The notes beneath the pieces are model-generated. The model made no database searches and was not told the DNA's origin. It saw only the letters and a list, made by a program, of their open reading frames with translations. A DNA stretch of 64,000 nucleotides, taken from contig OX485807.1 in the NCBI GenBank assembly GCA_950295325.1, positions 43,432,440-43,496,439 on the forward strand, written 5' to 3'. Made by a program: the position numbers and the translations under genes. The DNA is from Polytrichum commune. Taxonomy: Eukaryota > Streptophyta > Polytrichopsida > Polytrichales > Polytrichaceae. Every line of letters starts with the position of its first letter. Position 1 is the first letter of the stretch. Below are positions 36,001-48,819 of this stretch, one piece after another.

Positions 36001-38838
36001 TTTATGGCTCGGTATGTTGAAATAAGCAATCCATTTGATATTCAACACATAAAGGCTACATGCAAAGTTGGGTAATAAAACATTTTTTTACTTGACATTT
36101 AGCCCGGGTAGTGATACACATTGTAGACCTATATTTGTCACAAACGTTTGCTCAAGGAAACCACCCACCTTTGCCCAAGAACAACAAGACACAAAGAGAA
36201 GACGGCGACGAAGCCTAATGTTGCAATCTCATCCCATCCATTACTTCACATAATGAGAGAGAGAGAGGGAGAGAGTTCTTCAAAGCTTTTCAAACTCAGA
36301 GTTTGATCTTCCTCTTTTCAGAGGCCTTTTTCCTTTTTATTCTTCATCAAAATGAAGCAATGATAGGTGAGTGAGATTTTATTTCATCACAAGTCTAGTA
36401 CATCACTAAACATACTACGGAGTAGTATGCAATATTGTGTTCATGGATTCAATGCTATGTTCTACACATCTAGTTATCCCGGGGGTGCACCTTTCATTAG
36501 AACCAATAATCACGTGCGTTCACAACATACTCTTGAAACCCCCTATATATGAGTTTTTATTTTTATTTTAAAAAATATCTTTTGGTTGTTGTTGTCGTCG
36601 TCGTCGTCGTCGTAAAATTTAGCAATACATGTACAATTTCAATGATATAAGTACAAGTATCAATATGAATATATAATAGTATCATTATATGTATAATCCT
36701 TCATGTATTTTTGAATAACAATATGTATAATGCGAAACCTAGCATTCATCAATAAAGTTGTTGAAGACTTTTTCAATTTCCCGATGACACTCAGAAGCAT
36801 CTAAGTTCTGCAATATATGTCATAGAAGCTAATGCAATTGTTGTTTCTAGGCGTACCATCGACTGATCAATACGATTGTATGTTTGCTTATTGTTGGTTC
36901 CTTTGTGATACTAATGTAAGCTAGTCTACATGTTTGATGGGGAATCCGTCAAGTCAATTGGATCCCTACACTTCACCTAACGAACACCAAACTTTCTACG
37001 CATCCCGTAAACCTTCCCAACAAATCAAATCTTAATTGGAGCTGATTTTCTTGCTATACCTCATTTTGTTTTTTAAACAATTTCATCTTCAAGTGTGTTC
37101 AAAAAGCACACTCCATAATCATAACCAAGATTTCATACAATATCATGGTTTATGGCGGTTTTATATCTAAGTTGCCAAGCTTAATCCAAGTCATTTGATC
37201 TTTAGATCAAGTTGGATTGCCATTCAAAATTGCGTAGCAAATGTACTTTTGAAATTTTTATAATCCCCTACCTCTACATAGGCCACAATAAACTTCACAT
37301 TAAAAATAACTTATGCTTTAAAGTTCAGTGACACTACCATACAAGTCCAAATGTTACACATGTTTTAAAGGTCCTTCATACACATACATAACTACAAGTT
37401 TTAATTTGTGTAGCACACGTATACATAATACATAAAAGTTCAAATAATTACCCCCTTTGTGCACTCATGTATAGTTGTATGTGATTTGCATAGTGCACCC
37501 CTTGGGCTAGTAATTTGATTGGAAACTCAACAAGGAATATGTATGCTTATCAAATTAACTAGATACCCGACTATGTTTTTTTGCTTTGAAGTCAAAACAT
37601 AGTAGCAAGGTTTGGCATATTGGTATAAAATCAAGTATTGCGATGTTATAATACATGCCTTGGTATCAAATAATTATCACCTATGGCAACTAAGTTCAAG
37701 AGATAGTCCAACACATGACTACACTATGTTCAATGCTTAAATGTTAATGTTACAACCAAATACTAAAGCAATGACGTGATATGGAGGCTTGCAAACCTCA
37801 TTTGTTATTTGCTAGAAAATATTTGCAATGTCTCAATTGCTCTCATGGAATTTGTGTTTACATCAAATAACTAGTCAAAGCACCATAAATAACTTTCACT
37901 GGTGTATTATTTCAAGAGTAAAAGACCATTTAAACACAAGCAACACACTATTGTTGGTGTTCACAATGTGAAAAACCAACCTCACCTAGACCCATGCCAA
38001 CTCAAATATATAATTGTGTGCTAGAAAGGGTGGCTTGCCATGTATCTTCACTTGGGCTCAATTATATTCCATGCCACACATTTATCCCACCTATCAGTTC
38101 ATTGAGAAATTGCAAACATTTACACTTAATATAACTATACGTAATATACAAACATCATCTTTTGCCTTATTGTGTAACTTTCTTGAAAAGTATGAATCTC
38201 TTGTATGCAAACACCACATCTCTTCCACACTCAACGCATATCGATTGAGCCGCAATGAATAAACCAAGCCAAGGATTCTCCCCCTCAAGCTTAGAAAAGA
38301 GTCTTCACATGAAGGTATTTTAGAATTTAAGTATTAATATAATAAGGTGCAGTGGCTACATTAGGTCATGGAAACCCTAAGTGAAGTGCGTGATTACTCC
38401 CTTGACCATAGGTACACTAAATATGTTCTTTAGTGTCACCAATTCTAATTGCCTTGCTCAACACTAATTGTAAACCGCGGTATAGTGTTACCAACACTAA
38501 ATGTTAACCCAACATTTTTTTGTCATTCCTTGTAACTTGTTTGGGGGAGGTGGGGGGGGGGGGGATTATAGATTTACAGTGCAATCATCCATGACAATGT
38601 TTCATCCGAAGTTGCTAACAAGAGAAGGCATGGTATTGCCCAATGGATGAACTCATCCATCATCCATGACAATATTTGTTCACTTATTCATTAAAAATGT
38701 CATCCAAAAAGTTACCATAGTGACATTAAAATAAATATAATATATTGTGTAGTTAACTCATGGTTAAGTAAAATGTAGTGCCTAACAATGCTATAAATTC
38801 TACTCAATATTCTAAACTTTGTAAGAGGTTAATCAATT

Positions 38839-38893
<55 letters not shown>

Positions 38894-39370
38894 TGCTTTG
38901 TGGGGTTTGAAGAGTAGTATGAAGCTTTGTAAGGAAGTCCCCTCCCCCCCCCCCACCCCCACGCAATTGTCATATCTACTATGGATGAGAAACTTGCATA
39001 TCATGTTGGAAAATTTGCAGCAACGGCTCCCACATGTCACCCATCACCGTATTCACAAACATTTGTAGAATGCGCATTTGGCCACCCTCATTTTCCAATA
39101 AAATGAGCCTGTTTGCGACCACTACAAAACTCGTCACCAACATAATGAGATGAACAATGCATGCCCTTAGTTACCCTTGGAAGTCCCACCTAAAAGTGAT
39201 TCATTTGCACTTAGAGTTCTATCATTTACTGTCAATATACTAGGCTATTTTAATCGTTGAATGCTTTAAATCATAATGTAAACCCTGGGCGGTGAAGAAC
39301 CCATTTCGTAGCTAATCATAATGCTCCATCCATTCCCCTAAAATTCTCGACTGGTGCACTTCTTGACCGG
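33059..39370. other. Intergenic AT-rich DNA with microsatellites
   Basis: No gene is supported. It holds a (GTC)n tract (about 36,585-36,613), a G-run near 38,552-38,565, a (GA)n microsatellite (38,841-38,888) and C-runs at 38,945-38,959. A cactaaat-rich patch (38,415-38,505) resembles the 22,025 MITE. Confidence 0.5.
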
Positions 39371-39373
39371 AGT

Positions 39374-39397
39374 CTAAACCCTAAACCCTAAACCCTT
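39374..39397. promoter_or_regulatory. Telo-box cluster upstream of the NOC2-type gene
   Basis: Three consecutive AAACCCT units lie about 450 bp before the start codon. Further AAACCCTAA-type motifs lie at 39,538-39,555, and two inverted units (agggtttaagggttt) at about 39,766-39,780, some 65 bp before ATG. In plants, telo-boxes are enriched in promoters of ribosomal-protein and ribosome-assembly genes, which matches the gene downstream. Confidence 0.6.
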
Positions 39398-39844
39398 AGA
39401 AAGCCTATCACTTAAAATGAGAGACCAATTTCACAGTGATTATTGGATGAGACACTCGAAGCGTTCCATAGAATTATAGCGTGGTCTGGTGGAGATGTAA
39501 TTTTCCCCTCCATCCATACCCTGCATCTCCAAACCCCTTAAACCCTAACCCTAATGTGCTTAAACCCTGCTCCCAACACTCCCAAATCTTGCTTCGGAAC
39601 GCGGTCTCGTCAGAAATTTGTTTCGAAGCCAGAAATCTGGCCACGGTGTTGAGCTGAACTTTTGCACCAAAGTTGCAGTTCTGGACGAAATGCTGTGTCC
39701 GCCTAAAGTCTTGGAATGCTGAGGTGAACTTGTCCCGGAAGTTGTGTTTCGAAGGGTATAACATCAGGGTTTAAGGGTTTAAGGTTGGATTGTGTTCTGC
39801 TGCTGCATTGGCGACGAGGAGGGTAATAGAAAGGATTAGGCAAG

Positions 39845-42800
39845 ATGGGGAAGTCGGTGAAGAGCGTGAAGAAGTTCTCGAAGAAGCACTTGGGAGCGAC
39901 GATTGCACGGAGGCATAAGCTCAAGCCTATGAACAATGCTCTCCGCAAGAAAAGAGATGCACAGCTCTCTGCCGGTGAGATTCGTGCTGCGAATTCTCAA
40001 TGTAATGTGAAGAAGGGTTGCAGAATAAGAATCTGGAATAAGTTACATTTGTGCTCAAGAAGGGAAAGTGTAGAGGTATTTAAACTTTGGGATATTTTTT
40101 GCCTTATCATAAATCACTCTTCAGGAGATTTGGGGCGGACTTAATATGCAATTAGTATTCCTCGGCATTCGGATGATTAGGGTGTGCGGGCCAGTAACGG
40201 ATACTTCCAACTCCACATACACTTTTGGCCGTTGAATGGGATTGCAAGTTGTCTCATGTGGTTAGCAAATATGAATTCTTGAAGATTGTCGCTTCAAGTG
40301 TCAAAATCGGACTTGAAATGCAGAAGTTATACGAGGTCAAAGTGGGGAGTCTTCTTTCTCTTCAAGGGATCACAAAGGCCCTCCCAATTACGTTAACTAC
40401 TAAACCTAGAATGGTGTCTTTATCTTGATCACAAAATCCAATCTCATCGGAAAAATTGTTTCTTTTGGTGTCCGTTCTTAACTGTAAGCCTTGCCATATA
40501 CCACTCAAATATTGGTGTCGGTATAAGACTTAGTGTTCCATTAAGACCCGCAAACCTTATGAGCTTCATCGGCAAGAAGCTCTCTTTTGCGATAGTATAT
40601 ATACCTCCACATTCAGGTCTCACCTTGTGAGTTCATTAAAGTTGGAAGTGAAATTACGCACATTTTAGAGATAATTTGTTTTGTTTTGTTTTTGAACCTG
40701 CCTGCAGGTTATGCAGAGGACCAAGCTGCTGCCAAAGCGGAGGCAGCTAAATTGGAAAATAAAGCCGCGAGGAAGGCAAAGTAAGTGGACATCTGGTTAT
40801 TCAAGTCTGACCTAAGTTTTTGCTCATTCTCAATGTGGCTTACAATAGGGGACTTCCCTGTTCAAATGGGACATATGTCTGGTTCCCATCATCCGGCATT
40901 TAGAACTTAGCCTCATTATTTGGTAATGAAATTATGGTTGCAGGAGGGTACAGGATATGAGTGTGGACGAGTTGATGCAAGGAGATTTTTTGGAGAACGC
41001 TAGTGATGGAGACGAGGACAAAGAGGACCCATCTGTGGATGATGGACTTTCAAACGAGGTATATATCATTAGGCTATCTGTATTTTGGCTACACCAGCAT
41101 GTAAATTGGTAGTCTGTCAGTAGATGTTACAATCAAGTCAGTGGTGGCTAATTAATGTCAGACTGGCAGAAGTAAATCCTACACATCAATTGATTGCGGA
41201 AAAGAGTGTTTGTCTTAATAATCGGTAATGTAGAATGTTCTCTGCCTTTGAGTTTTAGTTCCCTGTCGTTTTCCACACTTACATGCCTAGGGTGAGCTGG
41301 TTTGCTATTCCTATGATGTGATATAAGTTTTTGGTATTGAATATGATGTGGAGATTAGTTGTATTGTGGAGTCTCAAAAATACGTACTTTAGTGATGTAT
41401 ACTAACAGTTGGGCATATTGAATGATTGTAGGATGATGATGATGATGATGAAGATGGTCTGGATATTGCTTCAGCTGATTTGGATGCTGATATGTCCAAT
41501 GAAGGTAAGTTAACTTGATTCAGAACATTTATCTGATAGTCCTCCACTTGGGAAACGGAGATAGTAGCCTTGAGTGGGGACTTTGACAGAAAACCCAAAC
41601 CATGAATGTCCACTTGAAAGTACTTGGAACTGCAAACATCATGATCGTTCTACCTAAGTGGTTCTATGGTGCTTCCACTTCTAGATGATGAAGATGAAGA
41701 TGAAGATGGTACCGGGTTGGGTTCTCAAAACAAACTTCTCAAGTCTGAAGTTTCTAAGCACAAGCAGCAGCTTGAACGCCTGCAGCAGAAGGTAATTGAA
41801 ATCTATCAGTTCTTTGCCTCTTCTCCTTGTTGCATTGACCATCTTTCAGAAATGGTGGTGACTTCTTTTTGCTAGAATATCCTTGTGTTCTTGAGGAAGA
41901 AGGCAAGGGCTTTGCGATTCAGGATTCTTTGTAACTAATTCTTGGACAATTATGGGCTTCAAGCAGCTTGTGTTGTTGTGTAATGGATAGTGAGTCTTAA
42001 GTGATAGATCATGTGCTTTCTTACCGACTTAATACCTCTGTTGTGATGCATGTGTTTCCAGGATCCAGAATTTTATCAGTTTCTGAAAGAGCATGATAAG
42101 GAGCTGCTTGACTTTGATGATGAAGATGGAGAGGTGCTTGCAGCTCCTCTTTTTATTTCCAGATCTTGTCCTTGCACATTCTTGGAAGTTCTACATGCTA
42201 ATGAGCTATTGCTGTTATTGATCTGCAAAGATTATATCTTCTCACCTCTTGGATGGTTTGATAAGCTCACTGCAATGGCCTTGTTTTTGCCCATATGACT
42301 TGGTTCTGCTGGCAATGTTTTAACAAATCAGGCAGATATTTCCATATTTCAGTTGCTCTCCACTACTGTTTTGAACAGTAATTGCATTTCTGAGACTAGA
42401 AGGGTCCTATTCGAGAACACATATTGAGGTGTACTGGGGAATGGTTAATTGTGTGATATAGGGCTCTGAACGAGAGGAGGATGAAGAGGAGAAGGAAGGA
42501 AGTGCTGGTGAAGAAAGAGGTGAGGATGAGGCATCTGTGAGCCTCTCTACAGCACTTGTGGACGCATGGTGTACAGCCGTTAAGGAAAAGCAGCATGTGG
42601 GAGCATTGAAAAATCTTCTTCGAGCTTTTCGTACAGCCTGTCATTATGGTGATGGAGAAATGGAGGATGTTGGATCCAAATTCAATATTACAAACAGCCA
42701 CGTGTTCAACAAAATCATGCTTTTTGTGCTCGTTGAGATCGATACCGTATTTAAAAAAATGCTTGGCTTGGCTGATATGAATGAGAAGAAGAGTGGATCT

Positions 42801-45800
42801 GTAGAGGTTCAAAAGCTATCAAAGTGGAAGAAGTTGGAACCCTTTGTCAAGACCTACTTGGGCAATGCCTTGCATATATTGAATCAAATGACAGACAACC
42901 AGATGATAGCTTTCACTGTGCGTCGATTGAAGGCTTCTGTGATATTTCTGGCAGCATTTCCTATTTTAGCAAGGAAGTACATGAAGGTATGAACTACTTG
43001 CTTAATTGAAGAACTACAATTGGGTTTGCATTACTGAGGAATCCAGCAGTATATTTCATTCATCTAGTTGTCATTCTGGAATCTCTACCTTGACTCTATT
43101 GTGCCTTGTGTAGGTTGCTTTGCACTTCTGGGGTAGTGGAGAAGGGGCCCTCCCACTTCTGTCATTTATGTTTGTTCGAGAGATGGCTCTGCGTTTAGGA
43201 TCCGATTACCTGGAGGCATGTCTAAAGGGAATGTACAAGGAGTATGTTGCAAATTCCAGATTCGTCAATCCAACATCAGCTCCAAGGATACAATTTATGG
43301 CAAGCTGTGTAGTAGAGCTTTATGGTATCGATACATCAGCCTCATATCAAAATGCCTTTATCTTCATCCGTCAATTGGCTATTGTTCTTCGCAATGCTCT
43401 TACCATGAAGACCAAGGTAATTCATAAGGCTTGTAATCATCTCTGGTCTATTTCAGTGCACTGCTTTGAATTCTTTGTTTAGTCTTGGATTTTGATTAAC
43501 TCAAGAACCCTGCTCAGTAATGTTCATCAACTTGTTGTCCTTGGTCCAAACGAAAATTTGATGATAGATCCACAAGTAGGATGAGGAATTAGAGGCTCAT
43601 GAATTTTCATTTGTAATTGGACGTGTAGTTTAAATAGAGTACAATGGACGATGGTTTGTCCAGCATCTGATTTGTGAATATATTGATCTACAGGACTCAT
43701 TTAAACAGGTATATAGGTGGCAGTACATAAACTCCTTGAATGTGTGGGTGAGGGTACTCTCAACCTACAGTGAGCAGCTACGCCCTCTGGTATATCCATT
43801 ATCACAGGTGATTGAAGGAGTATTGCACTTGGTGCCTACTGCTCGTTACTTCCCTCTGCGGTTGCATTGTGTTCAAATGCTCAACAGACTTGCAGCTGCC
43901 ACTCATACTTTTATCCCTGTCGCATCATTGCTCCTGGATATGCTACAATTCAAGGACCTGCACATGAACCCTACTGGTGGTGTTGGGAAGGCTCTTGATT
44001 TCTCAACTGTAGTCAAGGTACAGGTTTTTTTTTGTATATTTTTACTAAAATCTATGTCTCGACTGCTCAGCCAATATTGCATGGATACGTGGAAGCATAA
44101 CCAATTGAACTCCTTGAAGAGGATATGAATTTGTCTGGGAGGGGTTTAGATCTGCAGAGATTGCTTAGCGAGGGTTAGGAATGCTTGCTTTAATATTGAA
44201 TTTTTCAAATGGGCTCTTTTTGTCATGGAGCATATGAAGGTCTCCAAGAGGATGGCGTTCATTACTTAATGGATGTGCTGGTGCAGGTCTCGAAGCCTGT
44301 TCTGAAGACAAGGACATTCCAAGAAGACTGTGTATCAGGGGTAGTGGAGCAGCTAACAGAGCACTTGGCTCAAAATAGTTATTCTGTTGCGTTTCCTGAG
44401 CTGGCTGTAGTACCACTTGTACAGCTGCGACGACTGATTAAGGACATTACAGTTGATAGGTTCCGCAAACAATTCAAGGTGTTGGTGGAGCAGGTGATTC
44501 CTACATTATGAAGTGTGCCATTGGATTTTCAAATTATATAGGGACATAAACTGCAAGGAACTCTTAATTATTATTGTTGACAGCAAATCTGACTCACATT
44601 ATTGGCCCCATCATCAAAAAATAATATCTTACATTCAACAATCCAGGCAGCCAAGTGCTATTTGACTAGTTCATAATAGGAAGGGTCTGAAGGTTGCTGC
44701 TTGATGAGGCTTGTAGAAGGTTGGCATTCTTTGAATCTGCTGAACTTGGAGTGCCTTGCAGATAGAGAAGAATGTTGAGTATGTGGGGAAGAAACGAGAT
44801 GGTGTGTCATTTTCCCCAAAGGATATCTCTGCAGCAGCATCTTTTCTCGAGGTTTCATTTCTTTCTCTCTGTAGTCATTCCTTAAGTAAATTTGATTATT
44901 TTTTAAGTTGTCTCCGTCATTACTCACTATTGGGTTTGCTGAGATTCAGGAGGAAAAGAAGGCTGGTGCCAGTCCTTTGTCTCAATATGCTGCTTCCTTG
45001 CAGCAGCGAGCTGCACAGCGGCAAGCTGCTCTTCATACTACCAGGTCTTTCCTTATTTCAAAGCTTATGTATGTGTAATCAAGGTGCATTTGTGAAGATG
45101 GCTATGTGTTCTTTTGAGTTTGAAAGGGCCAGGATGGCTAAAATGATGCATGTATACTCACGTGGGGCAATGTTGCAGTGTGGTGGTGGGTGGCGTAAAG
45201 GACCATATTGACAGTGATAACGATGACGAGGATGAGGAGATGGTTCTCGAGGAGGGGGTTAAGGCTTTTGGCAATGACTGGTTGCCACCTAAGAAAACAG
45301 CAGAGTATGTCACTGATCACTTTGGACTTTCTTATCTCTTGTTTGGTCTGCAAATTATTTGATCAAATCTTTGTTGGAGTTCTTGAAGTTTTCTTATCAC
45401 CTAGATGCCGAAGCAGAGCATCTTCTATGAGTCCGTATGGGGTTGTGCCATGTTGAGTTATCAAAGGTCTTACTGTGTTTTAAACTTTTTGAATTGATGG
45501 CACAGGGAGAAAGCTGCGGAGAATGCTGCAAAGAAACCAGTGAAGAAGGGACAAGTGGACACATCAGCTGCAGGGGGTAACGAAGATGATGATGTCTTGG
45601 AAGACCTGGAGCTCTCTTCATCTGATGAAGAAGACGATGATGCTGGTTTCAATGCAAGTGGGGATGAGGATGGCTCCGGTGCAGATTCTGATTCTGATTC
45701 TGATTCTGATGACGAGGAACAGGCTACCTTGAAGAAGCGACAAAAAGTGTCTGCGAAAGAGCATTTGGAACCAAACTCGAACGGAAAGCCTGCAAAGAAA

Positions 45801-46178
45801 GAGTTCAGTGATGGCAAGAGGGGTGCGTTTGGATTTGGTGGGAGCAGCAGCAGGGTAGGGTCACCAGGAGGATCCAGAGGTGGTAGAGGCTCATCAGAAG
45901 GTGGTAGAGGAGGATTCAGGGGAGGAAGACGAGGCTCATCTGAAGGTAGCAGAGGGGGATTCCGAGGTCGATCGGGAGGGCAATCACCAGGAGGTGACAG
46001 AGGGGGATTTGGAGGTCGTTCAGGAGGGCGATCACCAGGTGGTGGAAGAGGGGGATTTGGAGGCCGTTCAGGAGGGCGATCACCAGGTGGTGGCAGAGGG
46101 GGATTTGGAGGCCGATCATCAGGCGGTGTCAGAGGCGGTAGAGGGGGAAGGGGTGGAAGAGGGAGAGGGTTTGATTAG
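39845..46178 (+). CDS. NOC2: NOC2-type nucleolar ribosome-assembly protein (14 exons, 970 aa) with GAR tail
   Basis: Exons: 39845-39974, 40708-40780, 40944-41058, 41432-41504, 41685-41791, 42062-42133, 42462-42986, 43114-43416, 43694-44017, 44287-44493, 44762-44851, 44950-45044, 45179-45304, 45506-46178. All introns are GT-AG and the sum is 971 codons. NOC2 proteins pair with NOC1 or NOC3 to carry 60S pre-ribosomes from nucleolus to nucleoplasm. Support: a basic N-terminus (MGKSVKSVKKFSKKHLG), MSVDELMQGDFLE near residue 75, acidic runs, DPEFYQFLKEHDKELLDFDD near 170, and the conserved Noc2 block from about 370 to 690 (VALHFWGSGEGALPLLSFMF, RWQYINSLNVWVRVLSTY, FKDLHMNPTGGVGKALDF). It ends with an acidic/Ser stretch (772-818) and about 120 residues of RGG/FGG repeats (851-970). 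The tail makes it longer than my recollection of about 750 residues for animal and Arabidopsis homologues. The start is the first ATG in a good context before the basic leader. Arabidopsis REBELOTE is a relative; orthology to a particular paralogue is not decided. Confidence 0.92.
45840..46176 (+). repeat. In-frame minisatellite encoding the GAR tail
   Basis: Repeats of about 48 nt encode GGFGGRSGGRSPGGGR (units around 45,957-46,125), preceded by shorter RGGF/RGSSEG units. They lie within the last exon of the NOC2-type gene and stay in frame to the stop. Copy number is likely to vary between individuals. Confidence 0.8.
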
Positions 46179-46240
46179 AAAGCACATGTTCGTTTAGCTC
46201 TAGGTTTAGCTCTAGGTTTAGTACTAGGTTTATAGTAACT

Positions 46241-46620
46241 GAAGCTCTTTTCATCTGATGAAGAAAGACGACAAGGCTGATTTTGACTGATTTAGCAAGG
46301 AGGAGGATGGCTCCGGTGCAGATTCTCATGATGATGATGAGGATAAGGAATATGCTACCCCCATGAAGTGGCAAAAGACGTCCATGAAAGAGCACTTGGA
46401 ACCAAACTCAAACGGAGAGCCTGCAAAGGAGTTCAATGCAAGCAAGTGGGGCGGATTTGGTTTTGGCAGGTCAGGGAAGGAAGACGAGGCTCTTCTCAAG
46501 GTTGCAGAGGGGATTCAGAGGGCGTTTGCCAGGTGGTGGCAGAGCTGGTTCGGGAGGAAGAATGGGTGTAAGAAGCTCTGGTGACTTCGAGGCAAGAGAA
46601 GGGAGAGGGTTTGATTAGAA
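46241..46620 (+). pseudogene. Degraded tandem copy of the NOC2 last exon
   Basis: It aligns in order with 45,610-46,184: cttcatctgatgaagaa, gaggatggctccggtgcaga, aaagagcacttggaaccaaa, gcggatttggttttgg, and finally gagagggtttgattagaa including the same stop. It has internal frameshifts and deletions and has lost most of the RGG units. It lies in the 3' flank or 3' UTR, so it could be transcribed with the gene but is not part of its frame. A reiterated tagctctaggttt motif (46,194-46,232) joins the two copies. Confidence 0.85.
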
Positions 46621-47575
46621 GAAGTATGCATTGATGTAGTATTAGGTTTAGTGTTACATTAACCAGTGTAGGAAGCAAGTGCACACCTATTCTTGCGTAT
46701 CATTTTTTTGTAGTCTTCTAGAACAAGAGATGTATTTTTACAGTCGAAACATCAGAAATTTAAAACTAGAGGTGGAGGACTTGCAAGCACAATGGCAGCT
46801 CTGTTATAAAATTTGGTTTTGGGATGCTACCAAACGGTGAGTATTCCTACTAGAGGTCATCAATGCGCTCCTGCTTCGTTTTTTGGGTTTCTGTTTGATA
46901 GCTATTGAATTTACTCCCTTAAGTCGATCTTTTGGGATATTTGAGATGAGATGTTTTAGGGGAGTGCCATGTGTTTCTCAAGGGCCCTGAGATGAGTCGC
47001 ATGAAATTGTGCACATAAATGTTTTACAAATGCTGAACAAACAAATACCACTGAAATTGTTAAGGATTCTACAAAGGCTGTCATGGATTATACAAATGTA
47101 TGCATTCCAAGAGGTCGTATGTACATGAACTATATTACCCATAAAACGCTTCTAGCATGTTCCGAGTATTTGAGTATTCTTGCTTTAAATGGGTGAAATG
47201 ATACATTTGTCGAATATTTTTTATGTTCCTTTATGCAGGTGTCGAGTAGAATAACTTCATGAGACGACAAGCTATTACCAAGTATTCATAACATTGCTAA
47301 GCACTGTGCCTTCCTACCCTGCCAAGGGGGAAAAATGCAGCAATGCAAACATAAAGAAGGGGCATTATGCTTCCTTATGTCAAAAACTCATTGTAAAGTT
47401 TCGGACTACCATATGTATGAGTATCCACACTTCTTTAGGGGTCGAAGTAGTATCCGGCAATGGCTCCAAGGGCAACCATGTTTATTTGTGGCCTGAGAAA
47501 ATTTTCCATTTTCCCATTTTAATCTTTTTTGAAGATAAAATTTTGGTACCCCTTCTTGTTATTTGCAAATCGTAG
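46621..47575. other. 3' flank of the NOC2-type gene
   Basis: Nothing coding is recognised. The transcript end is probably in the first few hundred bases, but no clear AATAAA is present. Confidence 0.4.
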
Positions 47576-47584
47576 CTTTTCATG

Positions 47585-48810
47585 GGCGGACGTTAAGTTC
47601 CCCCACGAACTTTTCGGTGGAGGAATATTCGGGCAGGGGCAGCCCCTAACAGATTTTCTGGACCCGACCGAAAACTATTGCCTGCCTGCCCGACTTCAAA
47701 AAAACTATTGTCCTTTCATTCTTGAAGGCCACGTATCCACAAATCCCATATTGAGTGCACTTCATTTTCAAGGTCCCAAATCCAATATATATGTTCACTT
47801 CCATTGAGTAAATAAGCGATTGATTGAATTTCATTCACAAAGTGAAACCATCAATAAAGCATGTAATTAACTTGGAAGTTAAAAATATTATGAAATCCTC
47901 ATTAGCACTGAGGTTATAATTTTTGTGACTTACCATTGAAAGGGTCTTTTTCATTCTAAAATGAAATTAAAATGAATGATTTATGTTTTATATGTTAAAA
48001 ATTATACTCTAGTTAATAACCTCTACTTTTACAATATGCATTTAAATTAATTAAATGTGATTAAATGTAACTAAGTCTAATTAATTCTGATTAATCCTAA
48101 TGAAGCCGAATTAAATCAGAAAATATCCTTACCAAAATAATTCAACCTAATTAATCATAAATTATATTTACTGGAGTTAATTCTACTAAATCGTGATTAA
48201 TTCCAGTAAGTACATTTTATAATTAATTAGGCTTAATTATTTTGGTTAGCACTCTTTCTGATTTAATTCGGCTTAATTAGAATTAATCAGGATTAATTAG
48301 AATTTATTAGACTTAGTTGCATTCAATCACACTTAACTAGTTTAAATGCGTATGAAATATTTGTGATAATAGAAGGTATTAACTATAAAACATAAAATAA
48401 ATAAATAAATCATTAATTTTAGTTTCATTTTAGAATGACAAAGACCCTTTCAATGGTAAGTCACAAAAATTATAACCTCAGTGCTAATGAGGATTTCATA
48501 ATATTTTTAACTTCCAAGTTAATTATATGCTTTATTGGCGGTTTCACTTTGTGAATGAAATTCAATCAATCGCTTATTTACTCAATGGAAGTGAACATAT
48601 ATATTGGATTTGGGACCTTGAAAATGAAGTGCACTCAATATGGGATTTGTGGATACGTGGCCTTCAAGAATGAAAGGACAATAGTTTTTTCGAAGTCGGG
48701 CAGGCAAGCAATAGTTTTCGGTCGGGTCCAAAAAATCTGTCGGGCAGCTGCCCCTGCCCGAATATTCCTCCCCCGAAAAGTTCATGGGGGGGGATTACTT
48801 AATGTCCACC
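47585..48810. mobile_element. 1.2-kb foldback (long inverted repeat) MULE-type element
   Basis: Two arms of about 600 bp are inverted copies meeting at about 48,190; they differ by scattered substitutions and small indels. A 46-residue stretch of translation is shared exactly by 47,834 (-) and 48,555 (+), showing how similar the arms are. The outer ends are ggcggacgttaag and, reverse-complemented, ggtggacattaag. The flanks are an exact 9-bp repeat, cttttcatg (47,576-47,584 and 48,811-48,819), typical of Mutator-family insertion. The inner part of each arm is made of reiterated taattaat-type words. There is no transposase, so it moved in trans. Confidence 0.92.
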
Positions 48811-48819
48811 CTTTTCATG

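Noticed and set aside
38778-39068. 96-codon frame with an RERERE run
   Set aside because: The run is a translation of the (GA)n microsatellite and the rest has no protein features.
39975-40144. First open frame of the NOC2 gene continuing past 39,974
   Set aside because: The continuation has no similarity to NOC2, whereas a GT at 39,975 joins in phase to 40,708, giving G-YAEDQAAAKAEAAKLENK and a continuous frame to 46,178.
45880-46197. Acidic 105-codon + strand frame in the GAR exon
   Set aside because: It is an out-of-frame reading of the RGG minisatellite.
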